From Cytobacillus citreus (GTDB lineage: Bacteria > Bacillota > Bacilli > Bacillales > Cytobacillaceae): 64,000 nt of DNA. The notes beneath the pieces are model-generated. The model worked only from the letters and a program-made list of their open reading frames with translations. It did no database searches and was not told the origin of the DNA. Shown here piece by piece: positions 1-9,439 of the stretch. Made by a program: the position numbers and the translations under genes. Position 1 is the stretch's first letter. Every line of letters starts with the position of its first letter. The stretch is from the NCBI RefSeq assembly GCF_018343665.1, contig NZ_JAGYPM010000003.1, positions 401,497 through 465,496 of the forward strand. The letters are read 5' to 3'.

Positions 1-401
1 ATAGGAGAATTCTCAACTTCCAGATTTCGGGAATGCGATTGCTCTACACCAGACGTATAGCGATTAAACACATAAACACTATGCCCCTGTTTACCGTTCT
101 TAAAAGTATTATGTACTACTAATAAGCCCACTTCTTTTGCTTTAGTGAGCATACGTTTAAAAGTCGATCTTGAGATTCCGATACCGTTTTGATGGGTAGT
201 TGCAACCAAAGTTCCAATCTTGGCATAGCAAACGCCAGCAATAGATGCTGAGAAGCGTACAAGGCGTTTTAGAGCTATTAGCTCGCTCTTAGTAAACTTA
301 TCCTTTAAATCAATCATGTGTTGCTCAAATTGATTGTTAAAGTCGTTTAAATCCTTAAATTGTGATAGTTGTTTGTATTGGTTAATATCTCCCGATTGCA
401 T
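1..401 (-). CDS. Helix-turn-helix protein, plasmid/phage replication-type, truncated by window edge
   Basis: The minus strand is open from an ATG at 399-401 to the left edge (about 133 codons), behind a GGGAGGA ribosome site at 411-417. The product opens MQSGDINQYKQLSQF and holds a winged-helix-like core: a region resembling ATTHQNGIGISRSTFKRM followed by KAKEVGLLVVH. This looks like the 'does it have a recognition helix, then a wing' pattern of plasmid and prophage replication-initiation or DnaD-like proteins. The C-terminal part lies outside the window, so the function is an inference. Being next to a tyrosine recombinase and a possible small antisense-type RNA fits a mobile-element replication or maintenance gene. 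Confidence 0.6.
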   Translation of the reverse strand, partial: MQSGDINQYKQLSQFKDLNDFNNQFEQHMIDLKDKFTKSELIALKRLVRFSASIAGVCYAKIGTLVATTHQNGIGISRSTFKRMLTKAKEVGLLVVHNTFKNGKQGHSVYVFNRYTSGVEQSHSRNLEVENSP

Positions 402-460
402 AATAAATAGTCCTCCCTAATTTGAAGGACAATGACCGTTTTTTGGGTATAGTTAATAAG

Positions 461-497
461 CCTATCTGTTGAAAAAATTTTTCAGATGGGTTATATT
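461..497 (+). promoter_or_regulatory. Plus-strand promoter embedded in a 30-bp dyad
   Basis: On the plus strand TTGAAA (469-474) is followed by 17 nt and TATATT (492-497), a good sigma-A promoter. The -35 lies inside an inverted repeat at 461-490 (CCTATCTG / CAGATGGG arms with GAAAAA/TTTTTC inside). A minus-strand TACAAT at 495-500, with AGGACA 18 nt upstream of it, could serve the rep-like gene, so the two promoters would overlap. The dyad could be an operator shared by both. These are pattern matches only. Confidence 0.45.
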
Positions 498-504
498 GTA
501 CTTA

Positions 505-579
505 ACGAATATACGGTATGTCCTTATTGGATGTACAAGGGGTTAGGTCTTTGCCGAGACTTAGCCCCTATTTTTTTTT
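505..579 (+). ncRNA. Putative ~75-nt small RNA between rep-like gene and integrase
   Basis: A plus-strand promoter with its -10 at 492-497 and an intrinsic terminator ending at 579 bracket about 75 nt without a convincing ORF. The transcript would be antisense to any minus-strand mRNA running from the integrase into the rep-like gene. Short countertranscribed RNAs with this layout control rep expression in many Gram-positive plasmids. The role here is an inference. Confidence 0.4.
539..579 (+). terminator. Intrinsic terminator, plus strand
   Basis: GGGGTTAGGTCT (539-550) pairs with AGACTTAGCCCC (557-568) through 12 positions, including G-U pairs, and is followed by a nine-T run. There is no T-run on the minus side, so minus-strand transcripts should read through. 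No plus-strand protein gene lies upstream, which is why a small RNA is proposed. Confidence 0.7.
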
Positions 580-587
580 GGTTATTT

Positions 588-1565
588 TTATATATCTAAA
601 TTATTCAATGGCGAATGTTTCTGATATTTTCTTGCCACTTCTTGATCTGTAAAATCCAAGTATGCTTTCATTGTTACATCTACAGAGCTATGCCCAAGCA
701 ATCTGCTTAAAGTTGCAAAGTCACCATTACCCTCAATCAGGTAATACTTCGCAAAGTTATTGCGTAGTAAATGCGGATGTATATTAACCCCCACTTTTTC
801 ACCTGCAAGCCTCAAGGTTCTTTCGAAGTTTCTGACGTCTAATTTAGTCCCTCTAATAGTCGGAAATAGGTAATGGCTATCTGAGTATCTATCCCTATAC
901 TGCATCCATCTCTTGAGGTCGTTAGACATTTTAAATCCAAAATAAACGAATCTTTCTTGATTATTCTTGGGATTTTCAATCAGAATTGACTTATTTTTAA
1001 AGTCAATATTTTCTGGAAGTAAATCACAGCACTCTCCTGCTCTTATTCCAGTATCTAAAATAAGTCTTGTCTGAATCCACGATCTATACGAATGGAATTG
1101 TGTTAAATCAAAAGTGTCTAAAACCATTTTTAACTCTTCAGGAGTCAATAAAGATTTCTTTTTTCTTTTTGGTTTTATATTCTCGATGTTCTCAACTGGA
1201 TTTACCTTTATTTCACGTTCACTAAAAAGAAAATTAAAGAACACCTTAATGTTACGTAAATAATTAGCTATCGTTGTATCACTGATTTGCTTATTAAAAT
1301 CATGTCGGTGATCTGGATGATTAACTTCTTTTGATTTCTGTTTAACAACAACGGTGTATTTACCCCTTTCACGTAAATATTTAATGTAATGTCGGATATG
1401 AGAAGATTTTACTTTAACTGCATCTTCAATTTTAAATTCATCTTTTAGATATAGTGCAAAAAGCTTTAGAGTCTGCTCATAACTAGATAAAGTTTTCTTG
1501 GACAAATGCTTGGAATCACAGTAGAGCATAAATGAGTCGATTTGTAGTAGGATTTCCGACAACAA
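588..1565 (-). CDS. Tyrosine-type site-specific recombinase/integrase
   Basis: About 325 residues if it starts at the TTG at 1563-1565, which has GGAGG at 1572-1576 six nt upstream; an ATG-opened longer reading to 1628 has no ribosome site. The N-terminal half resembles a SAM-like core-binding domain (DSKHLSKKTLSSYEQTL). The C-terminal half holds the catalytic set: Arg about 175 in TGIRAGE, His265 and Arg268 in HPHLLRNN, His292 in LLGHSS and Tyr302 in KAYLDFT. The fold and residues match XerC/D- and phage-type integrases. It is co-directional with, and ends up just downstream of, spo0A. The product probably catalyses integration or excision of the element running off the left edge. Confidence 0.88.
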   Translation of the reverse strand: MLSEILLQIDSFMLYCDSKHLSKKTLSSYEQTLKLFALYLKDEFKIEDAVKVKSSHIRHYIKYLRERGKYTVVVKQKSKEVNHPDHRHDFNKQISDTTIANYLRNIKVFFNFLFSEREIKVNPVENIENIKPKRKKKSLLTPEELKMVLDTFDLTQFHSYRSWIQTRLILDTGIRAGECCDLLPENIDFKNKSILIENPKNNQERFVYFGFKMSNDLKRWMQYRDRYSDSHYLFPTIRGTKLDVRNFERTLRLAGEKVGVNIHPHLLRNNFAKYYLIEGNGDFATLSRLLGHSSVDVTMKAYLDFTDQEVARKYQKHSPLNNLDI

Positions 1566-1744
1566 AAAACACCTCCAAAATATCAGATTTTTTACAAACC
1601 CGATAAACTGTAGGTGTTGAAAATTCAACGGTTTAATTTTAAATATTAGTACACATCCAAAACCTATTTATTGGTCACTTGTGTCAGTGTTCCAATTTAT
1701 AGGAATCAGCTTCAAACCCAGTCTCACCAACGTTTCTAACTCTT

Positions 1745-2536
1745 TCAAGAAGCTTTATGTTCCAACCTTAATTTATCAGCGACCATCGCAATAAATTCAC
1801 TATTCGTTGGCTTTGCTTTTGACATACTCACTGTATATCCAAATAATGATGAGATCGAATCAATATTTCCTCTGCTCCAAGCAACTTCGATAGCATGCCG
1901 GATTGCACGTTCAACTCGGCTTGCAGTTGTATTGTATTTCTTTGCTATATCAGGATATAAAACTTTCGTGATCGAACCAAGTAGCTCGATATCATTGTAA
2001 ACCATGGAAATTGCTTCACGAAGATACATATAGCCCTTAATATGTGCAGGGACACCAATTTCGTGAATAATACTCGTAATGCTTGCATCGAGATTTTTTG
2101 GTTTTGATTCCACTTGAGGTCGATAATTTGAGGTTGTAGATTTCCTCATGACCGGATTTGATTTTCCACTTACTTGTCGGATATGGTTACCGAGATTTTC
2201 CATATCAAATGGCTTTAAAATAAAATATGATGCACCTAAATCAACCGCTTTCTTTGTAACATCTTCCTGTCCAAAAGCTGTTAGCATAATTACATTCGGC
2301 AGACGTGTCTTTTTCATATCGCGCATTTTACCAAGAACAGCAAGGCCATCTAAATGAGGCATAATAATATCCAACACTAGGACGTCTGGATCCTCATGCT
2401 CTAAAATATCCAAGCACTCCTGTCCGTTATGCCCCACCCCTATTATCTCCATATCATCCTGAGATGATATATATTCCTCTAAAAGCCCGACTAGCTCTCT
2501 ATTGTCATCAACTACACAAACTTTAATCTTCTTCAC
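1745..2536 (-). CDS. spo0A: Sporulation master response regulator Spo0A
   Basis: A 263-residue full-length Spo0A. The receiver domain has the acidic pocket D10/D11, the phosphorylation site D56 in [13 protein letters not shown], and K at about 108 in FILKPFD. After a variable linker comes the C-terminal DNA-binding domain, with [17 protein letters not shown] as recognition region and the RLEHKAS terminus typical of Bacillus. It receives phosphate through the phosphorelay and controls entry into sporulation, biofilm and competence states by binding 0A boxes. It is transcribed alone; spoIVB lies upstream with its own terminator between them. The start ATG has an AGGAGG site 12-17 nt upstream. 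The 3' end abuts the mobile-element integrase region. Confidence 0.98.
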   Translation of the reverse strand: MKKIKVCVVDDNRELVGLLEEYISSQDDMEIIGVGHNGQECLDILEHEDPDVLVLDIIMPHLDGLAVLGKMRDMKKTRLPNVIMLTAFGQEDVTKKAVDLGASYFILKPFDMENLGNHIRQVSGKSNPVMRKSTTSNYRPQVESKPKNLDASITSIIHEIGVPAHIKGYMYLREAISMVYNDIELLGSITKVLYPDIAKKYNTTASRVERAIRHAIEVAWSRGNIDSISSLFGYTVSMSKAKPTNSEFIAMVADKLRLEHKAS

Positions 2537-2598
2537 GAATACTTCCTCCTCAGGTCCATTGTGTTCTCTTTACCATCTATTTTTATTCTAAATGAGAA

Positions 2599-2626
2599 AT
2601 TCGACAATGCAACTGAAAATCCTTTA
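2599..2626 (-). promoter_or_regulatory. Sigma-H promoter of spo0A overlapping a 0A box
   Basis: On the minus strand AAAGGATTT, 11 nt, then GTCGAAT matches the sigma-H consensus (RnAGGAwwW-N11-RnnGAAT) exactly. Its -10 overlaps TGTCGAA (plus coordinates 2600-2606), the consensus 0A box. A second TGTCGAA lies on the plus strand at 2731-2737. This fits the known autoregulated Ps promoter of spo0A. Confidence 0.85.
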
Positions 2627-2768
2627 GTTTTTTTAAATTTTCTCAAAAATAGGATAAAATCATTAATTTTCTCATATTTACTTTACTATTCGACTTTTTC
2701 CGCTAATAATAATAAAAACTCAAATAGATTTGTCGAAATTTTTTTTATATATGATATCATAATCTTTT

Positions 2769-2803
2769 CAAAAAAAAGAAATCGACTATACGCCGATTTC
2801 TTC
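2769..2803 (-). terminator. Terminator after spoIVB
   Basis: Minus-strand GAAATCG and CGATTTC arms with a 9-nt loop are followed by eight T. It lies just downstream of the spoIVB stop and upstream of the spo0A promoter. Confidence 0.85.
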
Positions 2804-2820
2804 GAATACCATATTAAACC

Positions 2821-4110
2821 TCATGAGGCCTTTTCTTTTTGTTTTTCATAAATATCTATTCCAGCTTCATTTAACATCCATTCAATGTGAACGCCGTAGC
2901 CTGAAGTTGGATCATTAACAAAGACATGTGTGACGGCACCAATTACCTTGTTATTTTGGATAATTGGACTACCACTCATTCCTTGGACTATTCCTCCTGT
3001 TTTGGCTAAAAGCTTCGGATCTGTCACCTTTATGACCATTCCTTTAGTAGCAGGAAATTTTTGAGGAATTGTGCTAACAATTTCAATATCAAAAAGATTT
3101 ACTTTATCATCATCTACCACTGTTAAAATTTTTGCTGGGCCTTCTTTTACTTGATGTGATAAAGCAATCGGCATCGGCTTATCAAATATGCCATTTTTTA
3201 GATTCTGGTTCAGCTCACCAAAAATTCCGAATGGGCTATTTCTAACAATATTTCCGATAACTTCTTTGTCTTCAGAAAAACGCGCAAGCTTTTCGCCTGG
3301 ATTCCCATTACTTCCTTTTTCGATTGAAGTAACGGTTGAGCGAACGATTTGTCCATCTTCCACAACTATTGGTTTTTTTGTATCCATATCAGATATGACG
3401 TGACCTAATGCCCCATACTTTCTTGACTCAGGATGATAAAATGTCATTGTACCTATTCCTGCTGCTGAATCTCTTATATACAACCCTAGCTTATACGAGC
3501 CCTCAGTCTTCTCTTTAAGAGGTGTTAATTTTGTTGTAAAATAATTATTTTCACGATTTACGACAATAGTGAGGGGATTTCCAGCTTCCCCCGCCTCTTG
3601 TACGAATGGAGCAATATCTAACATTTTTTCAATTTTCTTGCCATTAATTTCTGTGATGATATCGCCAATCTTTATTCCGGCAATTTCGCCAGGTGATGAT
3701 TTACCATTAATTGTATTTATTTGATGGTGGCCAACTACTAACACACCAACTGTATTTAGTTTTACTCCAATTGACTGCCCACCTGGTATGACTTTAAAAT
3801 CCTTTAACACATTAACATCGACTTTTTTAATTGGAAAACCTGCTAATTCTAAGAACATTTCATTTTCCCCGCGTTTTTTCGCATTTAGGGATACTGAATG
3901 ATTGTCTTGCTTAAGTGAAATACTTGAATTATCTGAAGACATCTTTGCTGTTACCATTTCTGCTTTAGCTAAGTCAAACTGCTGACCTTCAAAAAGAGTA
4001 ATGGATGTCGGAATTTCTATATATTCTTGAAATGGTTTTGAAAAACCAATTGCAATTAATGAAACAAGGAGAATTCCACCAATTATTTTTCTTAAAGCAT
4101 CTATTGTCAA
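2821..4110 (-). CDS. spoIVB: SpoIVB serine peptidase, sigma-K checkpoint signal
   Basis: About 429 residues from a TTG at 4108-4110, with GAGGAG ten nt upstream; the GTG at 4117-4119 is only one nt from that site. An N-terminal hydrophobic segment ([13 protein letters not shown]) would anchor or export it. A PDZ domain follows at about 110-190 ([25 protein letters not shown]). The C-terminal peptidase domain holds the serine motif GMSGSP near residue 380. SpoIVB is made in the forespore, secreted into the intermembrane space, and cleaves SpoIVFA to trigger pro-sigma-K processing. The recN-spoIVB-spo0A order is as in B. subtilis. Confidence 0.96.
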   Translation of the reverse strand: MTIDALRKIIGGILLVSLIAIGFSKPFQEYIEIPTSITLFEGQQFDLAKAEMVTAKMSSDNSSISLKQDNHSVSLNAKKRGENEMFLELAGFPIKKVDVNVLKDFKVIPGGQSIGVKLNTVGVLVVGHHQINTINGKSSPGEIAGIKIGDIITEINGKKIEKMLDIAPFVQEAGEAGNPLTIVVNRENNYFTTKLTPLKEKTEGSYKLGLYIRDSAAGIGTMTFYHPESRKYGALGHVISDMDTKKPIVVEDGQIVRSTVTSIEKGSNGNPGEKLARFSEDKEVIGNIVRNSPFGIFGELNQNLKNGIFDKPMPIALSHQVKEGPAKILTVVDDDKVNLFDIEIVSTIPQKFPATKGMVIKVTDPKLLAKTGGIVQGMSGSPIIQNNKVIGAVTHVFVNDPTSGYGVHIEWMLNEAGIDIYEKQKEKAS

Positions 4111-4204
4111 AATTTTCACTCTCCTCGCTTCTAATCCACTAACGTCAAATGGCTACACCTTTAATTTTGCCTTCAAAGCGAGCATTTATAACCTGTTTGG
4201 TGAT

Positions 4205-4235
4205 AAAAAAAGCTATCCTCCTTTGGATAGCTTTT
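4205..4235 (-). terminator. Terminator after recN
   Basis: Minus-strand AAAGCTATCC / GGATAGCTTT hairpin followed by a T-run, 18 nt beyond the recN stop. Confidence 0.88.
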
Positions 4236-4252
4236 CAATGTATTTTATTTAA

Positions 4253-5944
4253 TCACTTTTGAAGCTTTAACTTGTTCGCAAGCTGAAGAAGCTCTTTAGC
4301 ATGTTCTCTTGTTAAATCGGTAATTTCCACACCAGATATCATCCTGCCAATTTCTTTTATTTTTTCAACTTCATTCAAAGGCTTGACAGATGTTTTAGTC
4401 CTTCCATTTTTAATATTTTTTGCAATAAACAAATGGGTATCGGCCATTGCTGCAACTTGCGGTAAATGAGAAATACATAATACTTGAGAATCAACTGCTA
4501 CATGATGAATTTTTTCTGCAATCGCCTGCGCGACTCTACCACTAACACCAGTATCTACTTCATCAAAGATGATAGAGGTAACACCTTGATGCTTTGAAAA
4601 AATACTCTTTAATGCAAGCATAATTCTTGAAAGCTCCCCTCCGGAAGCAATTTTAGATAAAGGCTTTGAGGGTTCGCCTGGATTCGTTGAAAGGTAGAAC
4701 TCAACTCGATCGATTCCACTTCTCATAAAGCTCTCAGAATCCGTCTGAAACATTACTTCAAATACAGTCTTTTCCATATATAGTTCTTTTAATTCTTTAT
4801 GGATTAAACTTGTTAAATTCTGGGCTGAAATTTTCCTCAATTTACTTAATTCCTCTGCCTCAATACGCATGTCCTTTTTAAGTGAGGATATTTCTTTTTC
4901 GAGCTTATCAATATGCGTTTCTTTATTTTGTAAAGTTTCGATTTCTTCCTCAATTTTTGAAGCATATTCAAGGATTTCAACAATTGATTTGCCGTATTTT
5001 CGTTTTAACTGTTGAATTTCATTTAATCGATCCTCAATGCTGGCCAGCCTCTCTGGATCATATTCAAGAAAATCAAGTTTGTTTCGTAAAATACTAGCTG
5101 CATCTTCAAGTTGATAAAAACAATTTGATACATTTTCTGCAAGCTCTTTATAGGACTGATCAAGTCCAGCTGCTTCCTCTAAATGACCCATAACTAAGCC
5201 AATCCAATCCAGTCCTCTTTGTTCCCCTTGAAGACCTGCATAGCCTGACTGTAAGGAATCAAATATACGTTCAAAATTACTCAATTTTCTTTTCTCTTCA
5301 AGAAGCTCTTCATCTTCATTTAGTTTTAAATTTGCCTTTTGAATTTCATCGTATTGAAATTGAATTAAATCTAGGCGATGCGCCATTAATTGATCATTTT
5401 CACTTAAACTTTTCAAGGTTTTCAATATTTGCTCATATGATTGAAAAACTTGCTGGTATTCCAAAAGGGCAGTTGAAATCTTTGCACTACCAAATTGATC
5501 AAGTAGACTAATATGCATCGTATCATCCATTAATTCCTGATGCTCGTGTTGTCCGTGAATATCAATAAGCGTACTGCCAACCTCTCTTAAAATCGATATG
5601 GTCACAAGCTTTCCATTTATCCTGCAAATGCTTTTTCCAGACTTTGAAATATCTCTTCTAAGTACGACCATTCCGTCCTCAAGTTCTATACCAAATTCAA
5701 AAGCTTTTTTGTAAACAGGATGGTTTGTGTCGTCTATTTGAAATAGTCCTTCAATTTCTGCCTTTTCCTCGCCATGTCTAATAAATTCAACAGAACCTCT
5801 ACCACCGACCAATAAATGAATAGCATCAATGATAATCGATTTCCCTGCACCTGTTTCCCCACTTAATACAGTTAAACCTTTATCAAACGATATAGAAAGG
5901 GCTTCAATAATAGCAAAATTTCTAATTGAAAGTTCATTTAGCAA
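4253..5944 (-). CDS. recN: DNA repair protein RecN
   Basis: An SMC-like ATPase of 563 residues. Walker A GETGAGKS is at 29-36, followed by long heptad-rich coiled-coil stretches through about 150-370. The ABC signature region is IASGGELSRIMLALKS, and Walker B is SIIFDEVDTGVSG near the C terminus. RecN gathers at double-strand breaks and helps homologous recombination. It lies directly downstream of ahrC (16 nt) on the same strand, the standard Bacillus arrangement, and ends at its own terminator. Confidence 0.97.
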   Translation of the reverse strand: MLNELSIRNFAIIEALSISFDKGLTVLSGETGAGKSIIIDAIHLLVGGRGSVEFIRHGEEKAEIEGLFQIDDTNHPVYKKAFEFGIELEDGMVVLRRDISKSGKSICRINGKLVTISILREVGSTLIDIHGQHEHQELMDDTMHISLLDQFGSAKISTALLEYQQVFQSYEQILKTLKSLSENDQLMAHRLDLIQFQYDEIQKANLKLNEDEELLEEKRKLSNFERIFDSLQSGYAGLQGEQRGLDWIGLVMGHLEEAAGLDQSYKELAENVSNCFYQLEDAASILRNKLDFLEYDPERLASIEDRLNEIQQLKRKYGKSIVEILEYASKIEEEIETLQNKETHIDKLEKEISSLKKDMRIEAEELSKLRKISAQNLTSLIHKELKELYMEKTVFEVMFQTDSESFMRSGIDRVEFYLSTNPGEPSKPLSKIASGGELSRIMLALKSIFSKHQGVTSIIFDEVDTGVSGRVAQAIAEKIHHVAVDSQVLCISHLPQVAAMADTHLFIAKNIKNGRTKTSVKPLNEVEKIKEIGRMISGVEITDLTREHAKELLQLANKLKLQK

Positions 5945-5960
5945 AATAATTCATCCCCAC

Positions 5961-6410
5961 TTACAACATTTCAAGAAAGCGATTTGATATTTCTTCGGTT
6001 TCTTCAGGAGTTTTACAAATGATTAAGCAAGTATCGTCTCCACAAATTGTTCCGAGAATTTCTTCCCAATCCAAATTATCAATAAGAGCCCCAATTGCCA
6101 TCGCATTACCAGGAAGGGTTTTCATAACAAGAAGATGTCCTGCTGTATCAATACGAACGAATGCATCCATTAAATTTCTTCTTAGTTTTTGTAATGGGTT
6201 AAAGCGCTGATCTGCAGGAAGACTATATTTATATCTACCGTCTAAAAGGGGAACCTTAACAAGATGAAGTTCTTTAATGTCACGAGAAACGGTTGCTTGA
6301 GTTACATTGTAACCAGCATTTTTTAATTCATCGACAAGATCATCCTGTGTTTCTATTTCATTATTTGCAATAATATCTCGAATCTTTATATGCCTCTGAC
6401 CTTTTGTCAT
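5961..6410 (-). CDS. ahrC: Arginine repressor/activator AhrC (ArgR)
   Basis: 149 residues from the ATG at 6408-6410, with AGAGGTG upstream; a GTG nine nt earlier is possible. The N-terminal winged helix ([15 protein letters not shown] then [15 protein letters not shown]) binds ARG boxes. The C-terminal domain has [13 protein letters not shown], the arginine-binding and hexamerisation region with its paired Asp. It represses arginine biosynthesis and activates catabolism when arginine is bound. It sits between yqxC and recN and is probably cotranscribed with recN. Confidence 0.96.
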   Translation of the reverse strand: MTKGQRHIKIRDIIANNEIETQDDLVDELKNAGYNVTQATVSRDIKELHLVKVPLLDGRYKYSLPADQRFNPLQKLRRNLMDAFVRIDTAGHLLVMKTLPGNAMAIGALIDNLDWEEILGTICGDDTCLIICKTPEETEEISNRFLEML

Positions 6411-6557
6411 AATGAACACCTCTATATAAAAACATTTGACATACTACCTTTTATGTTAGCCGATTTTACCTATATTGTACATTTTTTCTTTAATAAAATT
6501 ACTTCTTTCTTCCTCTAATTCGATTAGAAAAATTTTTGTCAAAAAACTTCATCCATT

Positions 6558-6586
6558 ATAAAAGGAACAAGCCGCAGCTTATTCCT
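6558..6586 (-). terminator. Terminator overlapping the yqxC stop
   Basis: Minus-strand GGAATAAGC and GGCTTGTTCC arms around a short loop followed by TTTTAT. The hairpin starts at the last codons of yqxC. Confidence 0.65.
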
Positions 6587-7421
6587 CATGGTTTTGTTTT
6601 GTTTTCAGTTCTAAATGTGCTTCCTTCACAATTGTATAAGGATCAAACGAAAGCATATTTTCTCCTATTTCTTTTTCACCTGTCCAAAAAAGATGCAGTA
6701 AAAACTCAATATTTCCATCTCCACCAGTAATCGGTGAAAACGAAAGGTTCTTTACATCGTAGCCAAGTTGAAGAGAGAGAGAAACCATTTCATGAAGAAC
6801 GAACTCATGTACTTTAGGATCTCTAACAATTCCTTTTTTCCCTACCTGTTCACGTCCTGCCTCGAACTGTGGCTTCACCAATGCTACGATATCACTTTTA
6901 GGTACTAACAAAGTTTTCAGGACAGGCAATATTAGCTTCAACGAGATAAAAGAAACGTCAATGGAAGCAAAATTAGGCATCCCTTTAGTAAGATCCGCTG
7001 GCGTTACATAACGGAAGTTTGTCCGCTCCATCACAACTACACGCTCATCTTGTCTCAATTTCCATGCTAACTGATTATAACCAACATCTAGGGCATAAGA
7101 CATCTGTGCACCATTTTGCAATGCACAATCAGTGAATCCCCCAGTTGATGCACCAATATCAAGGAGGAGCTTATCCTTGACGTCTAGATCAAACATCTTT
7201 AATGCCTTCTCAAGCTTTAGGCCTCCTCGGCTCACATATGGCGTGACCTTACCTTTTACTCTTAATGGAATATCACTGTTTACTTTTTCACCTGGCTTAT
7301 CAAGACGAGTTTCATTGCTGAAAACAAGACCAGCCATAATGGTACGTTTTGCCTTTTCCCTCGTTTCTGCTAAGCCTCTATCTACTAATAAGACATCTAA
7401 GCGTTCTTTCTTTATTTTCAT
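6579..7421 (-). CDS. yqxC: TlyA-family rRNA methyltransferase YqxC
   Basis: About 280 residues from the ATG at 7419-7421; an earlier ATG at 7452-7454 lies inside dxs. An S4 RNA-binding domain occupies the N terminus (RLDVLLVDRGLAETREKAKR). A Rossmann methyltransferase fold follows, with the SAM motif LLLDIGASTGGFTDCAL. Relatives of TlyA 2'-O-methylate cytidines of 16S and 23S rRNA; the exact target in Bacillus is less certain. The start overlaps the end of dxs, so translational coupling is likely. Confidence 0.9.
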   Translation of the reverse strand: MKIKKERLDVLLVDRGLAETREKAKRTIMAGLVFSNETRLDKPGEKVNSDIPLRVKGKVTPYVSRGGLKLEKALKMFDLDVKDKLLLDIGASTGGFTDCALQNGAQMSYALDVGYNQLAWKLRQDERVVVMERTNFRYVTPADLTKGMPNFASIDVSFISLKLILPVLKTLLVPKSDIVALVKPQFEAGREQVGKKGIVRDPKVHEFVLHEMVSLSLQLGYDVKNLSFSPITGGDGNIEFLLHLFWTGEKEIGENMLSFDPYTIVKEAHLELKTKQNHEE

Positions 7422-7425
7422 TATT

Positions 7426-9318
7426 TTATGCCCTTTTTTGTTTCTTTCCAACAAGATTACTCATTCGATCGACTACATCACCAGTTGTCATCCCGATTTC
7501 TTCCAAAAGCTTATCGACGCTTCCATGTTCAATAAAGTGATCTGGAATTCCCATTCGCTCTATTTGGGCTTGGTGATAGCCTTTTTCATGAGCAAATTCT
7601 ATAACTGCACTACCAAAGCCACCTTGAAGAACTGCCTCTTCGATTGTAAAAATTGGAAGGTTTTCTTTGAATAGCTCGAGAAGCATTTTTTCATCCAACG
7701 GTTTTATAAATCTTGCGTTGATTACCTTTATCGATATTCCTTTTTTCTCTAAAATTGCCGCAGCTTTCATTGCCATAGGGATTGTTGTACCAAATGTTAA
7801 AATAGCTGCATCTGAGCCTTTTTTCAATACTTCCCATGTGCCAATTGGAATCGTATTTAATTTCTCATCCATTGGAACACCAATTCCATTTCCACGTGGA
7901 AATCTCATTGCAATTGGTCCATCATCATACTTAATTGCTGTGTAAACCATATGCTGTCCTTCATTTTCATCCTTCGGCATCATTAATACAAGATTTGGAA
8001 CATGTCTTAAAAAGGCAATATCAAATACTCCTTGATGTGTTTCCCCATCCGCTCCTACAAGTCCTGCACGATCAATTCCAATAAATACATTCAAATTCTG
8101 ACGGCAAATATCATGTACAACCTGATCGTATGCTCTTTGCAGGAATGTAGAATATATTGCGAGAAATGGCTTCATATTTTGTGTTGCTAAACCAGCTGCG
8201 ACTGTTGCAGCATGCTGTTCTGCAATCCCGACATCATACATTCGATCAGGAAATTCGTTTGCAAAGCCTTCCAGCTTAGATCCAACTGGCATGGCTGGAG
8301 TAATCGCTACAATCCTCTCATCTTCTCTCGCTAATCTCCGAACCGTTTCACTCACAAGCTTGCTCCAAGCAGGTGGAACATTTACAGGTTTAACGAAGGC
8401 TCCTGTTTCAATTTTATATGGACCTGTTCCGTGCCAAGTACCTGTGGTGTCATTTTCTGCAGGATTATATCCCTTACCTTTTTTAGTAATTACATGAAGA
8501 AGGACTGGACCTTCTGATTTCTTGGCATAGCTTAAATTTTCAAATAAGCTTTCAAAATCATGTCCATCAACAGGACCTAAGTAGGTGAAGCCCATTTCTT
8601 CAAAAAACATTCCGGTAACGAAAAGATATTTTAAGCTGTCCTTTAATCTTTCAGCTGTAGAAGCAAGCTTTCCACCTACAGCTGGGATTTTCTTGAGAAA
8701 GAGTTCTAGTTCATCCTTTACCCAATGATACTTTCCAGCTGTCCGAAGTCTGCCAAGGACATTGTGCAACGCTCCAACATTAGGTGCAATGGACATTTCA
8801 TTATCATTTAATATAACGATCATATTCTTTTTTTCGTGACCAATATGGTTTAACGCCTCTAAGGCCATTCCACCTGTCAGGGCACCATCCCCAATAACTG
8901 GGATAACATAGGAGTTCTCTTTTTTTAGGTCACGTGCAATTGCCATCCCCATAGCTGCAGACAAGGATGTAGAGCTATGTCCTGTTTCCCAAACATCATG
9001 CTCGCTTTCAGCCATTTTTGGAAAACCGCAAAGTCCTTTATATTGGCGCAGCGTATCAAATTGACTTGCACGACCGGTTAGAATTTTGTGTACATATGAT
9101 TGGTGACCAACATCCCAAATGATTTTGTCCTTAGGGCTGTCAAAGCATTTATGCAATGCAATCGTTAATTCCACAACACCTAAGTTTGGACCTATATGGC
9201 CTCCTGTATTTGATAATCTTTCAATCAGGAATTTACGAATGTCCTGACTTAATTCTACTAATTCTTTATTAGAGAGCCCTTTTAAAAAAGAAGGGTCTTC
9301 AATTTTCAATAGATCCAT
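7426..9318 (-). CDS. dxs: 1-deoxy-D-xylulose-5-phosphate synthase
   Basis: 630 residues, the usual size. The thiamine-diphosphate-binding motif [17 protein letters not shown] lies near residue 145. The transketolase pyrimidine-binding domain contains [17 protein letters not shown] and [15 protein letters not shown]. It condenses pyruvate and glyceraldehyde 3-phosphate in the first step of the MEP isoprenoid pathway. It follows ispA on the same strand after about 120 nt, so the xseA-xseB-ispA-dxs-yqxC cluster combines isoprenoid and nucleic-acid functions as in B. subtilis. Confidence 0.97.
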   Translation of the reverse strand: MDLLKIEDPSFLKGLSNKELVELSQDIRKFLIERLSNTGGHIGPNLGVVELTIALHKCFDSPKDKIIWDVGHQSYVHKILTGRASQFDTLRQYKGLCGFPKMAESEHDVWETGHSSTSLSAAMGMAIARDLKKENSYVIPVIGDGALTGGMALEALNHIGHEKKNMIVILNDNEMSIAPNVGALHNVLGRLRTAGKYHWVKDELELFLKKIPAVGGKLASTAERLKDSLKYLFVTGMFFEEMGFTYLGPVDGHDFESLFENLSYAKKSEGPVLLHVITKKGKGYNPAENDTTGTWHGTGPYKIETGAFVKPVNVPPAWSKLVSETVRRLAREDERIVAITPAMPVGSKLEGFANEFPDRMYDVGIAEQHAATVAAGLATQNMKPFLAIYSTFLQRAYDQVVHDICRQNLNVFIGIDRAGLVGADGETHQGVFDIAFLRHVPNLVLMMPKDENEGQHMVYTAIKYDDGPIAMRFPRGNGIGVPMDEKLNTIPIGTWEVLKKGSDAAILTFGTTIPMAMKAAAILEKKGISIKVINARFIKPLDEKMLLELFKENLPIFTIEEAVLQGGFGSAVIEFAHEKGYHQAQIERMGIPDHFIEHGSVDKLLEEIGMTTGDVVDRMSNLVGKKQKRA

Positions 9319-9439
9319 TCAGTGGATCACTCACTTTCATTTCATTGTCATATATGTTCTATACGAAGTCTTATGATTTATTATAACAGTATGAAAGAAA
9401 TCCTCAAGAAAATGCATTATTATCCTATCTCACAGAAAA

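Noticed and set aside
2561-2851. 96-codon plus-strand frame over the spo0A promoter
   Set aside because: A+T-rich low-complexity product; the interval is explained by the sigma-H promoter, 0A boxes and the spoIVB terminator.
7132-7674. 180-codon plus-strand frame opposite yqxC and dxs
   Set aside because: It lies fully over two strongly conserved genes, has no ribosome site and no recognisable domain; it is a mirror of their codon use.
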